Positions 1 through 8,475 of a DNA stretch of 22,551 bases are shown here, one piece after another (the first letter of the stretch is position 1; every line of letters starts with the position of its first letter). Position numbers and translations under genes: made by a program. The stretch is from NCBI GenBank assembly GCA_035914695.1, contig JAMIQH010000219.1:1-22551 (forward strand), read 5' to 3'. This DNA comes from JAOSJT01 sp035914695. GTDB taxonomy: Bacteria > Bacteroidota > Ignavibacteria > SZUA-365. The notes under the pieces were generated by a model that worked only from the letters and a program-made list of their open reading frames with translations, did not search any database and was not told where the DNA came from.

Positions 1-1
1 C

Positions 2-1648
2 AACATGAACCATCGCCTCAGCATGCGCGTCGACTGGACCATCGATTCGCTCAATTCCATTCTGTACACGCCCCGTGTGTCCATGCAGATGAATGACGGC
101 AGCAGCGCCACCGATGCGCAATCGCGCCTGGCATCGACCATGCTGAACAATGGCTTCTCCAACTTCACCTCCGATCTCAGCGGCTACAACATTCGCAACG
201 AAATCCTGTATCGCCGATCCTTCGCCACACGCGGACGCACCTTTTCGTTGCGCGCCACGATGGAGAACAGCGCGAATTCCGGCGACAACTCCCTGCTCTC
301 GCGCTACGAATCCTTCGGCATGAATCCGCTCGTTGATTCCGTGGATCAGCGCGGCAACCTGGATAAGTCGGGCCTTTCCCTCGGCTCCGAATTGCAGTAC
401 ACCGAGCCGCTGGGCGAAAGCACCATGTTACAGCTTCGCTATGAGACCTCGTGGAGCGACAACAGCTCCGATAAGAAGACGTTCAACTACGACGTGCTCA
501 GCATGATGTACGACGACCTCGATCCCATGGTCAGCAGCGAATTCACCAGCAACTACCTTACACACATGGCGGGTGCGGGCTATCGCTACGACGACGAGGA
601 CGCGCAAGTCACGCTGGACGCCGGGTGGCAGGTGGCAACGCTGAACAGCGAAAGTGTGTATCCCTACGCCAGCACCATCGATCGCAGCTTCGGCACCTTC
701 ATGCCGCGCGCCATGTTCCGCTGGAAATTCTCCAAGCTTACGGATTGGCGCGCGTTCTATCGTTCGCGCACGAGTTCGCCGAGCATCGATCAATTACAGG
801 ATGTGCTGAACAACACCAACCCGCTGCAGCTTTCCATCGGTAATCCCGGCTTGGATCAGAGCTATTCCCATTTCATCGGCACACGCTTCTCCACCACGTA
901 CCCCGAAAGCGGCAGCTATCTCTTCGCCTTCGCTTCGGCATCGACAACCGATGACTACATCGCCAACGGCTCATGGATCGCCCGCACCGACACGACCTTG
1001 TTCGGTGTGCCCATGGCACGCGGCACACAACTCACACGTCCGGTGAATCTCACCGGCAATTACTCGCTGCGCTCCTTCCTCACCTATGGCCGTCCGGTGA
1101 GCTGGCTTAAATCCAACATCAACCTCAATCTGATGGGCTCGTATTCCCGCACACCGAGTCTGATCAACGACGAGAAAAACTACGCGTATCAGCCCGCTGT
1201 GGGCGTTGGTGTTGTGCTGGCAAGCAATATCTCCCAGGATCTCGATTTCACGCTCTCATCGCAAACCAATCTCAACTGGGTGGAGAATTCCTTGATCAGC
1301 GACCGCAACGATCGCTACATCAATCAGGTGTACCGCGTACGTCTGAACTGGACGATCTGGGGCGGCTTCGTGCTGACCTCGGATTTCGCGCATAGCAGCT
1401 ACAGCGGTCTCAGCGAGGGTTACAACGACGCCTCCTCCCTGTGGAACCTTGGCCTCGCATGGAAATTCCTGGCGGATGATCGGGGCGAATTGCGCTTCAC
1501 GCTTTTCGATGTGTTGAATGAAAATCAGAACATCGTGCGCAATGTCACCGAGACCTACATCGAAGACACACGCTCCAACGTCCTGCAGCGCTATGGCCTG
1601 CTCACCTTCAGCTACACCATTCGCAGTTTCGGGAACATGGGCAGATAG
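2..1648 (+). CDS. Outer-membrane beta-barrel protein (TonB-dependent receptor-like), 5' truncated
   Basis: The reading frame is open to the left edge, so the N-terminal part (signal peptide, any carboxypeptidase-regulatory-like and plug domains) lies outside the window. The visible ~548 residues are a continuous run of alternating polar/hydrophobic strands rich in Tyr, Trp, Ser, Asn and Asp, with short turns and long polar loops. That is the pattern of the large outer-membrane barrels of Bacteroidetes-type TonB-dependent receptors and the OMP_b-brl family. The last ~60 residues include LRFTLFDVLNEN and end in paired strands near LLTFSYTIRSF, as at the closing strands of such barrels. By family it would sit in the outer membrane and handle import or assembly; the substrate cannot be read from the barrel alone. 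It converges with the next gene across a hairpin at 1707-1734. Barrel call is fairly sure, TonB dependence is inferred. Confidence 0.75.
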   Translation, partial: NMNHRLSMRVDWTIDSLNSILYTPRVSMQMNDGSSATDAQSRLASTMLNNGFSNFTSDLSGYNIRNEILYRRSFATRGRTFSLRATMENSANSGDNSLLSRYESFGMNPLVDSVDQRGNLDKSGLSLGSELQYTEPLGESTMLQLRYETSWSDNSSDKKTFNYDVLSMMYDDLDPMVSSEFTSNYLTHMAGAGYRYDDEDAQVTLDAGWQVATLNSESVYPYASTIDRSFGTFMPRAMFRWKFSKLTDWRAFYRSRTSSPSIDQLQDVLNNTNPLQLSIGNPGLDQSYSHFIGTRFSTTYPESGSYLFAFASASTTDDYIANGSWIARTDTTLFGVPMARGTQLTRPVNLTGNYSLRSFLTYGRPVSWLKSNINLNLMGSYSRTPSLINDEKNYAYQPAVGVGVVLASNISQDLDFTLSSQTNLNWVENSLISDRNDRYINQVYRVRLNWTIWGGFVLTSDFAHSSYSGLSEGYNDASSLWNLGLAWKFLADDRGELRFTLFDVLNENQNIVRNVTETYIEDTRSNVLQRYGLLTFSYTIRSFGNMGR

Positions 1649-1706
1649 GAGCTTCACCTCCGATTTCCGCCGACATAGCGGATCTGGATACGTATCGAAA
1701 CAGGTG

Positions 1707-1734
1707 GGAAGCGACGGCCACAACCGTCGCTTCC
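1707..1734. terminator. Perfect hairpin between convergent genes (probable bidirectional terminator)
   Basis: The stem GGAAGCGACGG (1707-1717) pairs perfectly with CCGTCGCTTCC (1724-1734) around a 6-nt loop. It lies in the 147-bp gap between two converging stop codons (1648 and 1796), where a shared terminator is expected. There is no strong T-tract on either side, so intrinsic termination is an inference from position and stem strength. Confidence 0.55.
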
Positions 1735-1795
1735 TCCATTCAGGACACTCTGCAGGAATGATTTCTCCTCGCTGCTCGCGCGTGGTTTCCGCAGG

Positions 1796-3013
1796 TCAAT
1801 TGCGTCGCTCGTGCAACATGCGCGCGATTTCCCTGTGCCTGAGCATGTGGTGCACCTCGGCGATGATGCACTGGCGCTCCAACGGCGGCGTAGGTACCAG
1901 GCGCAAAAGGCGATCGGCATTGTCGGCGCGGAATTGATATGGATCCGGCTTCGACTCGGCAGCAACCTTGTCCACCTGTGGGGGACCGTACGATCCCAAC
2001 CCGAGCGCGGAACCCATCGCTCCGTACCGTTGCAGCAAACCCAACGTGGCACCGTCGATACGCTGATGCCGACTCTGATCCTCGGGGAGCACGGCTTTGA
2101 TGCGCACAAGCTGCGCCAGCACCATCAATGCGATGTCGTGCTGTTCGATGAGTCGGAAATACTGATACAGCGATTCAATGAACGGAAGGAGCGACCCGGG
2201 CTGTTCCATGCGTAACAACACGTCCTCGATAGTGTCGGCTCGCACCTCGGCGCGGTACATCGAACCCAATTCTCCATCCTCATTGAAGGCGAAGGATGCG
2301 AGCGGGTCGAGATACAGACACACCAGACGCGAGGCATCCAGCAATGTCGCCCAGGCAAAACCGCCGATGACGCTTGGGATATCCGGTAGAGACGCGCGCA
2401 GCTGCAAACCTGTCACAGCTTGACGCACGGACACACTGTCGCCACGAACACAGTGATGTGTGAACATTCTCTTGAGGAGCACGTCGTAACGGAGGAAGCG
2501 CACCCGCGCATCGAGCACGGCCCGTGCTCGCCAGTGAGCGACCTGAAAGATGCCATAGGTGAAGTGACCCATGTCGTGGTTGAATCCGAAGAGAAACGGA
2601 TACCCGCTGCGCCAAGCGCGAGGCAGCGCATGGTGTCGGGTCAACCAGGCGCCATCCCATGACGCGTAGAGGAGGCAATGCTTCCCGAGCGTGCCCTCTT
2701 CGGAGTGCAGATAGCCGGGCAGCGTGTGCATCCAGCTCCCGCGTAATTGCGTGCCCAGGCACAGATGCGAGAGCCGCAACACGTCGCCCTGTGTCCGGAG
2801 ATACATCATGATCGGCGTGCTGTACCCGAGGGATTTCAGCGTCGAGGCGAGACCGTGCAACAGCAGGGTTTCGATATTGCATCCTGTTTCGATGCACAGC
2901 GGTGTGAAAGCGTCGATGTCGTACATGTGGTGAATGACCTTCGTCTCGGGGTTTTCAAACGCGTACTCCACGTCGGTCCAGAGACGGTGGCAGTATGGAT
3001 TCAGGTCGATCAT
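1796..3013 (-). CDS. Unrecognised 405-aa, probably cytoplasmic protein
   Basis: I do not recognise a family. The start chosen is the ATG at 3013, preceded by GGAGG with a 4-nt spacer. The frame could extend to a TTG at 3181, but that would run through a long hairpin and has no comparable ribosome-binding site. The protein has no signal peptide or obvious membrane helix. It is rich in His, Arg, Trp and Tyr. Its centre has a histidine-dense stretch (GFNHDMGHF near residue 145, then FTHHCVRGD near residue 185), which could bind metal, but the spacing matches no family I can name. The C-terminal third is helical with a charged end (HMLRHREIARMLHERR). It is the last gene of the minus-strand cluster with the GldL/GldM-like genes, 164 bp downstream of the latter, so a linked role is possible but unproven. 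Confidence 0.6.
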   Translation of the reverse strand: MIDLNPYCHRLWTDVEYAFENPETKVIHHMYDIDAFTPLCIETGCNIETLLLHGLASTLKSLGYSTPIMMYLRTQGDVLRLSHLCLGTQLRGSWMHTLPGYLHSEEGTLGKHCLLYASWDGAWLTRHHALPRAWRSGYPFLFGFNHDMGHFTYGIFQVAHWRARAVLDARVRFLRYDVLLKRMFTHHCVRGDSVSVRQAVTGLQLRASLPDIPSVIGGFAWATLLDASRLVCLYLDPLASFAFNEDGELGSMYRAEVRADTIEDVLLRMEQPGSLLPFIESLYQYFRLIEQHDIALMVLAQLVRIKAVLPEDQSRHQRIDGATLGLLQRYGAMGSALGLGSYGPPQVDKVAAESKPDPYQFRADNADRLLRLVPTPPLERQCIIAEVHHMLRHREIARMLHERRN

Positions 3014-3108
3014 GCAACCTCCGTGTGAAAATGAAGGGAGGAAGATCGAGGCAACGCACAGCCGCCCGGCGTCAAACCGCGGCGGCTCGTTGCCCGGAAT
3101 CATGGCGC

Positions 3109-3159
3109 CGGTCATCCGCACGTTCGCTTCTCGCGAAGCGATGCGATTGCGGATGACCG
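3109..3159. repeat. Long nested hairpin between two genes
   Basis: The 12-bp arms CGGTCATCCGCA (3109-3120) and TGCGGATGACCG (3148-3159) are perfect inverted repeats. Between them lies a second perfect hairpin, TCGCTTC (3124-3130) and GAAGCGA (3135-3141), with a 4-nt TCGC loop. The structure begins 19 nt past the stop of the GldM-like gene and ends about 95 nt before the start of the next gene. There is no T-tract. It may be a factor-dependent terminator, an mRNA-stabilising or processing structure, or a REP-like dispersed element. Confidence 0.65.
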
Positions 3160-3177
3160 ACGCTGGTTTCGGGAGTG

Positions 3178-4665
3178 TCAATCGGGAAAAATGACGACGG
3201 GTATGCGACGCACAACCTCGTCCGCGCGGAGTACGATTTCCGTTTCTTCTCCCTGTCGCGAAACCTTCCCTTTGAGGTAGAATCGTACACGCGTGCCGAT
3301 GATGCGCCCATCAGCGGAGAGTATGGGCTCGGAGCGCCAGGTGTCGAGCAAATCCCGACCGGACTCGGATTCGGCACTTACCTGTATGGTCTTCGGCGCC
3401 TGCCGATGCGCGCTGCTGCATTGGCCGCACACATACGCATCGAAGCGGAACTCCTGCGTGATGGCGTAGTCGTTGTTGCGAGAGAAGGTCACGTTCTCGA
3501 TGCGTGTCGCGGGCGCGAGCACCGGAAGCGTGATGCGGGAATCAACCACATCTTGATCGTTGCGCGCCACAGGAAACACACGACCGCGATACGTGGCCTC
3601 TATCGACAGCGTGCCCCCCACCGCCCGCTCGGGAACGTCCAACACGATCATCGGACTGTTGCCCTGTGCCAACGGGGCTCCGTCGAGTGTCGCCTTCCAG
3701 GCGTAGTCGCTGCGGGTTTCAAGGCCCGCCACCGAAATGTCGTGCGTATAGCGTTCACCTGCGTAGGCGGGACGCGGAGTGGCTTTCGGCACAGGCCGCC
3801 TCGCATCCACGATCAGAGTTTCGCTGGCCCGGCTCAGTGCGCCCGCGCCGCGCGCATCCTGTGCCGTGAGCTGTATCCGGTGCTCACCGGGTGTCGCCAC
3901 ACTACCGGTCCAACGGTGACTGCCGCCATCATAGGAAACCGAACCAATGGACGCGGAGATGCGCACCTTCTCCGCCGCCGTGCCTTGCACCTCGATGGGC
4001 GCGCTGTCGAGAAATCCCGCGGCGGTGATGATGCGCCTGCCGCGCAGCACCAGGGCGTCGCCTGCAGCGATGACGCGCACGGAAAGTTCGCTGTGCAATT
4101 GCTCGGTGCTGGCGATTTTCTTGTCGATGTCAGGAACAATGGATCGGATCAGTTCGATCGGGAAGGTGAGCGAGGCGATTTTCACGCCCCCTCCACCAAG
4201 CATACCGAGACGATCCGTGCCCGAGGCGCCGCTGAATGTGTACGTTCCCGGCGCGGGCGCGCGCCAGGTGAATGCGAAGGTGCGCTGGCCGTCGCGTTGC
4301 TCGCCCGGCACTTCCACTATGTCCACATTGAAGCGCAGCGTCTGGATACGTACGCCATCGCGCATCACTTCCACCTCGGGATTCTGCGTCACGCGGTCGC
4401 TCTTTCCCATGCCTTGAAGGACGATGAGAAAGCGTCGCTGCTCGCCTACTTCCATCTGATTGTTCCCGTTCACGGTCTGTACCGGCCGGGTTTCCACGAG
4501 TTCGGTCACGAAGCTCCGCGTCATGCGCAGCAGCATGTCGCGCTCGCGCAGCAAGCGCGCTTCGGCATCGTCGCGCTCGACGATGATGATCAGCAATTCG
4601 CAGACCACGGCGAGATAGAGGAAAAAGTACACCTGATACTTTTTCATGGATTTCTGTTCGTTCAT
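3178..4665 (-). CDS. GldM/PorM-like single-pass membrane protein with periplasmic domains
   Basis: The 495-aa protein has one N-terminal membrane helix (about residues 10-29) with a glutamate inside it (VVCELLIIIVERDD). A charged helical segment follows (to ~60), then about 430 residues of beta-rich, presumably periplasmic domains. GldM/PorM has this layout at similar length (about 515 aa): a short N-terminus, one helix contacting GldL and four periplasmic domains. The segment around YAGERYTHDISVAGLE resembles the start of a middle GldM domain, and the last ~90 residues are built like the GldM C-terminal domain. Similarity is weak and judged by eye. The C-terminal region also has a CGQC pair. 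The start at 4665 has GGGAGA upstream; the internal Met at 4647 has no such site. It lies 106 bp after the TPR gene. In T9SS/gliding systems GldM and GldL form the proton-driven motor; here that role is an inference. Confidence 0.5.
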   Translation of the reverse strand: MNEQKSMKKYQVYFFLYLAVVCELLIIIVERDDAEARLLRERDMLLRMTRSFVTELVETRPVQTVNGNNQMEVGEQRRFLIVLQGMGKSDRVTQNPEVEVMRDGVRIQTLRFNVDIVEVPGEQRDGQRTFAFTWRAPAPGTYTFSGASGTDRLGMLGGGGVKIASLTFPIELIRSIVPDIDKKIASTEQLHSELSVRVIAAGDALVLRGRRIITAAGFLDSAPIEVQGTAAEKVRISASIGSVSYDGGSHRWTGSVATPGEHRIQLTAQDARGAGALSRASETLIVDARRPVPKATPRPAYAGERYTHDISVAGLETRSDYAWKATLDGAPLAQGNSPMIVLDVPERAVGGTLSIEATYRGRVFPVARNDQDVVDSRITLPVLAPATRIENVTFSRNNDYAITQEFRFDAYVCGQCSSAHRQAPKTIQVSAESESGRDLLDTWRSEPILSADGRIIGTRVRFYLKGKVSRQGEETEIVLRADEVVRRIPVVIFPD

Positions 4666-4771
4666 GGGTGTCTCCCGATGTGGCGTCGGCTGGCGGAGAC
4701 GCGAGTCGTTGCCCGTTGTGCGTGGCGTTCACGCTGTGCCTCACGCCTCCGTCCAGCCGCTCGCCGGTGAC

Positions 4772-5338
4772 TTATTCCGCCAGTGGATCGTTACGGGCCA
4801 GATCGGTGTCGTTGAGGTAGTCGAGCAACTGCGCTGCTCGGTCCTTGTCCACGGTCGCAAGCATGCGCACGATATCCATCGCGCGTCCATTCTCTCCGAG
4901 GTCGACATGACACATCCCGATGCAGTACAGCGCGTCCACATCATCGGGCGCCGCATGCAGCGCGTGTTCGAAGAAAATGATGGCGAGCGCGTAGCGACCG
5001 CCAATCGCATGCAGGATTCCGAGGTTGAAATTCGCGATGTAATCGCTGCTGTCAATTTCCAGCGCGCGTTCCAATACCAGACGAGCACGCTCGTAACGCT
5101 GGAGTTGCAGCAGCGAAAATGCGAGCGCATTGAGAAATTCCACATGCCGGGTGGACTGCAACAACACGAGATCGAAAACACGGACCGCGTTCTCGTGATC
5201 ATTGTGTGCGGCAAGCAGCAATCCGTTGGCGAAGTCGTCGCTCACGGAATCCTCCTCCGCGGCGCTCCCCTGCGCTGTCGCCGTCGCGAAGGAAGCGCAG
5301 AGCAGCAGGACGAGCAGTGCGATGCGCGGGAGCGTCAT
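4772..5338 (-). CDS. Secreted TPR-repeat protein
   Basis: The 188-aa protein starts with a typical signal peptide (hydrophobic LLVLLLCASFATA, predicted cut near residue 23 after ATAQ). It then has three to four tetratricopeptide-like helical pairs at about residues 35-155, with signatures such as ALAFSLLQLQRYERARLVLE and NLGILHAIGGRYALAIIFFE. TPR arrays are protein-protein scaffolds, so a periplasmic adaptor is likely. The ATG overlaps the TGA of the upstream GldL-like gene in an ATGA, and GGGAGG lies 6 nt upstream. This indicates translational coupling and a shared transcript. Canonical gldKLMN/porKLMN clusters have no TPR gene between L and M, so this is a lineage-specific feature if the neighbours are truly GldL and GldM. 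No lipobox Cys is evident. Confidence 0.75.
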   Translation of the reverse strand: MTLPRIALLVLLLCASFATATAQGSAAEEDSVSDDFANGLLLAAHNDHENAVRVFDLVLLQSTRHVEFLNALAFSLLQLQRYERARLVLERALEIDSSDYIANFNLGILHAIGGRYALAIIFFEHALHAAPDDVDALYCIGMCHVDLGENGRAMDIVRMLATVDKDRAAQLLDYLNDTDLARNDPLAE

Positions 5339-6129
5339 GACACACCTCCCGTGGAGGCGCGCTCGCCCAGATCATCGATCACCCGATGCAGCGCGTCCAA
5401 TATATACTCCTTCGTCACGTACTCGCCGTTGGGTAAGCGTACGGTGTCGGAGACAGGCCCGGTCGCCGGACTCTCGTCCGGCAATTCATACCAGGTTGAA
5501 AGCCCGAGCATGCCAAGCACGGTCACTTCCACCACAATGGCCAGCAACACCAGGTCGGGACGATGTGGCGCGATGAATTTCACACCACGTAGTCCTATGA
5601 CGAGAATGAGAAAGGCGGTGCCGAGAAAGGCCACAGCGGTGATGCGCTGCTTGTACCGCGGAAGGAAGTCCTTCATCATGAACGCGCGGTAGGCGCGGCT
5701 CGCGCTGCTCTCGCGTTCGAGATGCTTGCGCGTTCCATGCACGAGCATCTCTCCAAATTCCACGCCCATGCCAAGTATGAGCAGCACGCGTCCGATCATG
5801 CGATGCGGCGCGGCGCGGAAGAGAGTGAAGCCGAGCGGGGTGAAAAACAGCAGCATCAGAAGTATCGCCGCACTGGTGACCACGCTGATCGTCGGCATGG
5901 CGAGCACGAAGGTACTTCCCGCGACTCGCAGCACGTAGCGATCATTCCACAGATTCGAAAGAATGCCGCCTTCCGACGGTGTCAGCGTTTCCATTTCGCC
6001 GAAGGTGATAGCGGACAGCGAATGTCCGTCCATTGCATGCGCCCCATCGAGCACGTCGGCCTTTTCGGCCAGTGCGCGCGGCGCGAGGCTGCCCAGTACG
6101 ATGAGCAGCAAAACAGCATATCGTCCCAT
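5335..6129 (-). CDS. Multi-pass inner-membrane protein with GldL/PorL-like helix pair
   Basis: The start at 6129 (264 aa) is fixed by AGGAGG just upstream; the longer open frame beyond it looks non-coding. The protein has an N-terminal signal peptide or helix (4-22), a helix near residues 75-105, a helix with two glutamates (GMGVEFGEMLVHG), then two C-terminal helices. These are FLGTAFLILVIGLRGVKFI, a short loop, and LVLLAIVVEVTVLGMLGLS followed by a polar tail. GldL has just such a pair: a first helix ending in an FKI-like motif, a Pro/Gly loop, and a second helix with an essential Glu, ending SAFEP. Here the glutamate in AIVVEVT and the end STWYELPDE match that pattern. The extra N-terminal helices are unlike GldL. 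It is the first gene of the cluster. The membrane call is sure; the GldL relation is tentative. Confidence 0.5.
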   Translation of the reverse strand: MGRYAVLLLIVLGSLAPRALAEKADVLDGAHAMDGHSLSAITFGEMETLTPSEGGILSNLWNDRYVLRVAGSTFVLAMPTISVVTSAAILLMLLFFTPLGFTLFRAAPHRMIGRVLLILGMGVEFGEMLVHGTRKHLERESSASRAYRAFMMKDFLPRYKQRITAVAFLGTAFLILVIGLRGVKFIAPHRPDLVLLAIVVEVTVLGMLGLSTWYELPDESPATGPVSDTVRLPNGEYVTKEYILDALHRVIDDLGERASTGGVS

Positions 6130-7309
6130 GATACCCTCCTGAGATAGACGGTGAACGGTTGCTCCGTGCGTGGAGGTCATGCGGTGCGCGGTGTCCTGCC
6201 GGGGCGTGCATGGCGGGACCGCACCGCTGTTCACGATGGGGGGTGTCGATCGGCGCAAGGCGCGCCGTGCTTTTCGTATCGAGAAATCCTCGAGGCGCGA
6301 TACCGCGCCCTGTTGTCGGATAATGTGATCGTGTATCGCCAGCACAGCCACGCGCTTGCCGCGCCACCCTTGGACGCGCTCGTGCACTCGCGCAAAACGC
6401 CGGGGATACGATCAACGGTGCATGCACGCGCTGGTACGGGCGTGCACGTGTCGTTTGTGTGGTGATGTATGGTGAATGTCATGAATGTCTTTTATTCATG
6501 CGGGACTCTCGCCATTCAAGCTCCTTGTTTTCGGAGCACCGACTGCGGTTTCCCCATCCGCCCGGAGGCGGACGTCGGCCGATGGTATCCCTTGCCTCCC
6601 GTCGCGGTATGCTCTCGCTGCTACTGGGGCTTCCCTCATTGCCCGGCGTCGGCTTCGTCCCCGCTCCTTCGTCCGGCATGTCGCCCGCCTGTTGGTTATC
6701 CCGCGCGATCGGCGATCGATATGTGCGTTGCTTTCCTTTGCTGTGCTGCCTCCGGTGTATTGTTGATGGGTGCGGGACTTCATGCACAATGCATGCCAGA
6801 ATTCACACCGCACTGCGTCACGTCCTTGTGCTCGCTCTCCAATGCGATGCATGGGCAAATACGCAGCGTCCGAATGTTCACGGAAGACCCGGCACGCAAA
6901 GGACGCGTCGCTACGACGACGGAATCCGCGATAGCGGTTTGAGCCGGAACATGGGGGGAAACGAGTGGATTCGCCATGACATCTTGTCGCTGTGCTGTGA
7001 AAACACGGGGGTGACAAGTATGCGATGGCTGCTCCGTAGTGGTGGGTGGTTGTTCGGGCGCAATATATTTCGGAGAAAAAGCGTTGTCAAGAGAATATTT
7101 TTCACAATGCGATGTGGGCAGAGGATATTCTTGTCCCCTGAGCGCTCTTCCGTGAATCTTCTTCCCTGATGTTGTGAATGCTGGTCACGCCGCGGTCCCG
7201 TCGCGTAACAGCTTGCCGCCGTGTGCTGCTTGCTGTCGAGTGCAAACAGAACGCTTCCACAGTTCGCGGATTCTGCGTACACTACGCGTCAACAATCAAA
7301 GGACAGGAC
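6130..7309. other. Gene-free divergent intergenic stretch (1.18 kb)
   Basis: It separates the start of the GldL-like gene (minus) from the DUF72 gene (plus). The open frames here on both strands have low-complexity Arg/Pro/Cys-rich translations with no ribosome-binding sites or domain character, so I call none. Visible structures are small: an inverted repeat CATGAAT at 6480-6486 with ATTCATG at 6494-6500, and a 6-bp hairpin at 6557-6572 (TCCGCC/GGCGGA). Positions 7045-7110 are clearly AT-richer than the surroundings and may hold the promoter of the DUF72 gene, but no convincing -35/-10 pair was found. A decayed gene cannot be excluded. Confidence 0.5.
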
Positions 7310-8188
7310 ATGGCGGAATTCCGCATCGGCACATGCAGTTGGAAATATGGATCGTGGAAAGGGCTGGTGTATTCCGCCGAGAAGGGGATCAACTTTTTAG
7401 AGGAATACGCCCGCCGCTACCGCACGGTGGAAATTGACCAGTGGTTCTGGTCGCTGCACGGCCCGGGGAAAATCACCCTCCCTCGAGCAAATGTGGTCCG
7501 CGAATATCTGTCCTCCGTGCCGGAGGATTTCCTCTTCACCATCAAGGCCCCGAACGCGCTCACGCTGACTCATCAACGCGATGCGGCCTCCACAGCCAAC
7601 CCGCACTTTCTCGACGTGCGGTTGTTCGAGGATTTCCTGGCCACCATCGCGCCGTTGCGTGAACGGAGCGCATCGATAATGCTGCAATTCGAATACCTCA
7701 ACAAGCAAAAAATGCCAGATCGCGCTCTGTTCTTCGATAAACTCGAGGCGTTTCTTTCCCGTGTTCCACAAGACGTCTCGGTAGGGGTGGAAACACGCAA
7801 CCCGAACTATCTCGGACGCGAGTATTTCTCCCTCCTTGAGCGAACAAACGCGCATCACGTGTTTCTTGAGGGCTACTACATGCCGTCCATCGTCGAGCTG
7901 TACCGCACGCACGGGTACCGCGGCCGGCGCACCGTGCTACGCTTGCACGGCCCGGATCGCAAGGGTATGGAGGAACAGAGCGGCGGCGTGTGGAATGCGC
8001 GCATCGAAGCACGCGACGAGGCGCTGCGCAACATCGCATGGATGGTTGTCGACCTGATCGGAAAGAATGTCGATGTGTTCGCGAATGTCAACAACCATTA
8101 CGAGGGCTCGGCTCCCTTGACCATCGAGCGCTTCCTCGTGCTGCTGCGGGAGGTCGCTCAGGACGCCGGGGTGCCGCTGCCGGATTGA
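7310..8188 (+). CDS. DUF72 (YecE-like) family protein
   Basis: The 292-aa product opens with FRIGTCSWKYGSWKG, the N-terminal signature of DUF72: a GTxSW-type strand followed by a W(KG) motif. EYARRYRTVEIDQWFWSL follows (family: the Y..VE.N..FY motif), then FTIKAPNALTLTHQ (family: F..K.....TH). These positions fit the TIM-barrel-like fold of E. coli YecE, and the length is usual for the family. Its biochemical function is not established. The ATG at 7310 is chosen because AAAGGA lies about 6 nt upstream and the family's first strand starts right after it; the open frame extends upstream without similarity. The conserved Asn of the VE.N motif appears as Asp here (VEIDQWFW). The gene stands alone, and its 3' end overlaps a small minus-strand gene by 31 bp. 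Confidence 0.85.
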   Translation: MAEFRIGTCSWKYGSWKGLVYSAEKGINFLEEYARRYRTVEIDQWFWSLHGPGKITLPRANVVREYLSSVPEDFLFTIKAPNALTLTHQRDAASTANPHFLDVRLFEDFLATIAPLRERSASIMLQFEYLNKQKMPDRALFFDKLEAFLSRVPQDVSVGVETRNPNYLGREYFSLLERTNAHHVFLEGYYMPSIVELYRTHGYRGRRTVLRLHGPDRKGMEEQSGGVWNARIEARDEALRNIAWMVVDLIGKNVDVFANVNNHYEGSAPLTIERFLVLLREVAQDAGVPLPD

Positions 8189-8307
8189 TGCGAGGAAAGC
8201 GAAGCGTAGGTTCTGTCGGCTTCGCTGGACATCCTGCACACGCCGAGCGCGAAGACGATGAAGCCGGCGCAGAGCAGGAGAAAACTGAATGCTACGAAAT
8301 ATGCCAT
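8158..8307 (-). CDS. Small single-helix membrane protein (49 aa), hypothetical
   Basis: A short frame starts at ATG 8307 with a perfect GGAGG 6 nt upstream and ends in TGA at 8158. The product begins MAYFVAFSFLLLCAGF and continues IVFALGVCRM. This is one strongly hydrophobic helix of about 24 residues followed by a polar, Ser-rich tail of about 23 residues. The combination of an ideal ribosome-binding site and an intact membrane segment makes it a likely real gene. Its 3' end overlaps the end of the DUF72 gene by 31 bp on the opposite strand. There is no known family. It could be a small membrane regulator or a toxin-like peptide; nothing in the sequence decides between these. A terminator-like hairpin at 8476-8520 would insulate it from the OmpA transcript upstream. 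Confidence 0.55.
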   Translation of the reverse strand: MAYFVAFSFLLLCAGFIVFALGVCRMSSEADRTYASLSSHQSGSGTPAS

Positions 8308-8475
8308 GATGCACCTCCAAATTGCATGCTACGCCGCAGAGTACGCAATGATGCACCGATGCGCGACACCATTCGCGATGACGGATTTTTTCATGCGGTC
8401 ATGCGCATGTACCCGATCCACAGCACCCACCCTACCCTGACGCGCGGACGTCCCGTCCGTTGGCTCCTCCCACGC

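Noticed and set aside
3014..3181. N-terminal extension of the 405-aa protein to a TTG at 3181
   Set aside because: The added 56 residues cover the nested hairpin and lack a ribosome-binding site, whereas the ATG at 3013 has GGAGG at proper spacing.
3175..4770. 531-codon plus-strand frame opposite the GldM-like gene
   Set aside because: It has Arg/His-rich shadow composition and no domains or ribosome-binding site. The minus-strand frame has a membrane helix and a good start.
6459..7169. 236-codon plus-strand frame in the 6.1-7.3 kb gap, and overlapping frames on both strands
   Set aside because: Low-complexity Arg/Ser/Cys-rich translations without ribosome-binding sites or motifs; several frames are open at once because of base composition.
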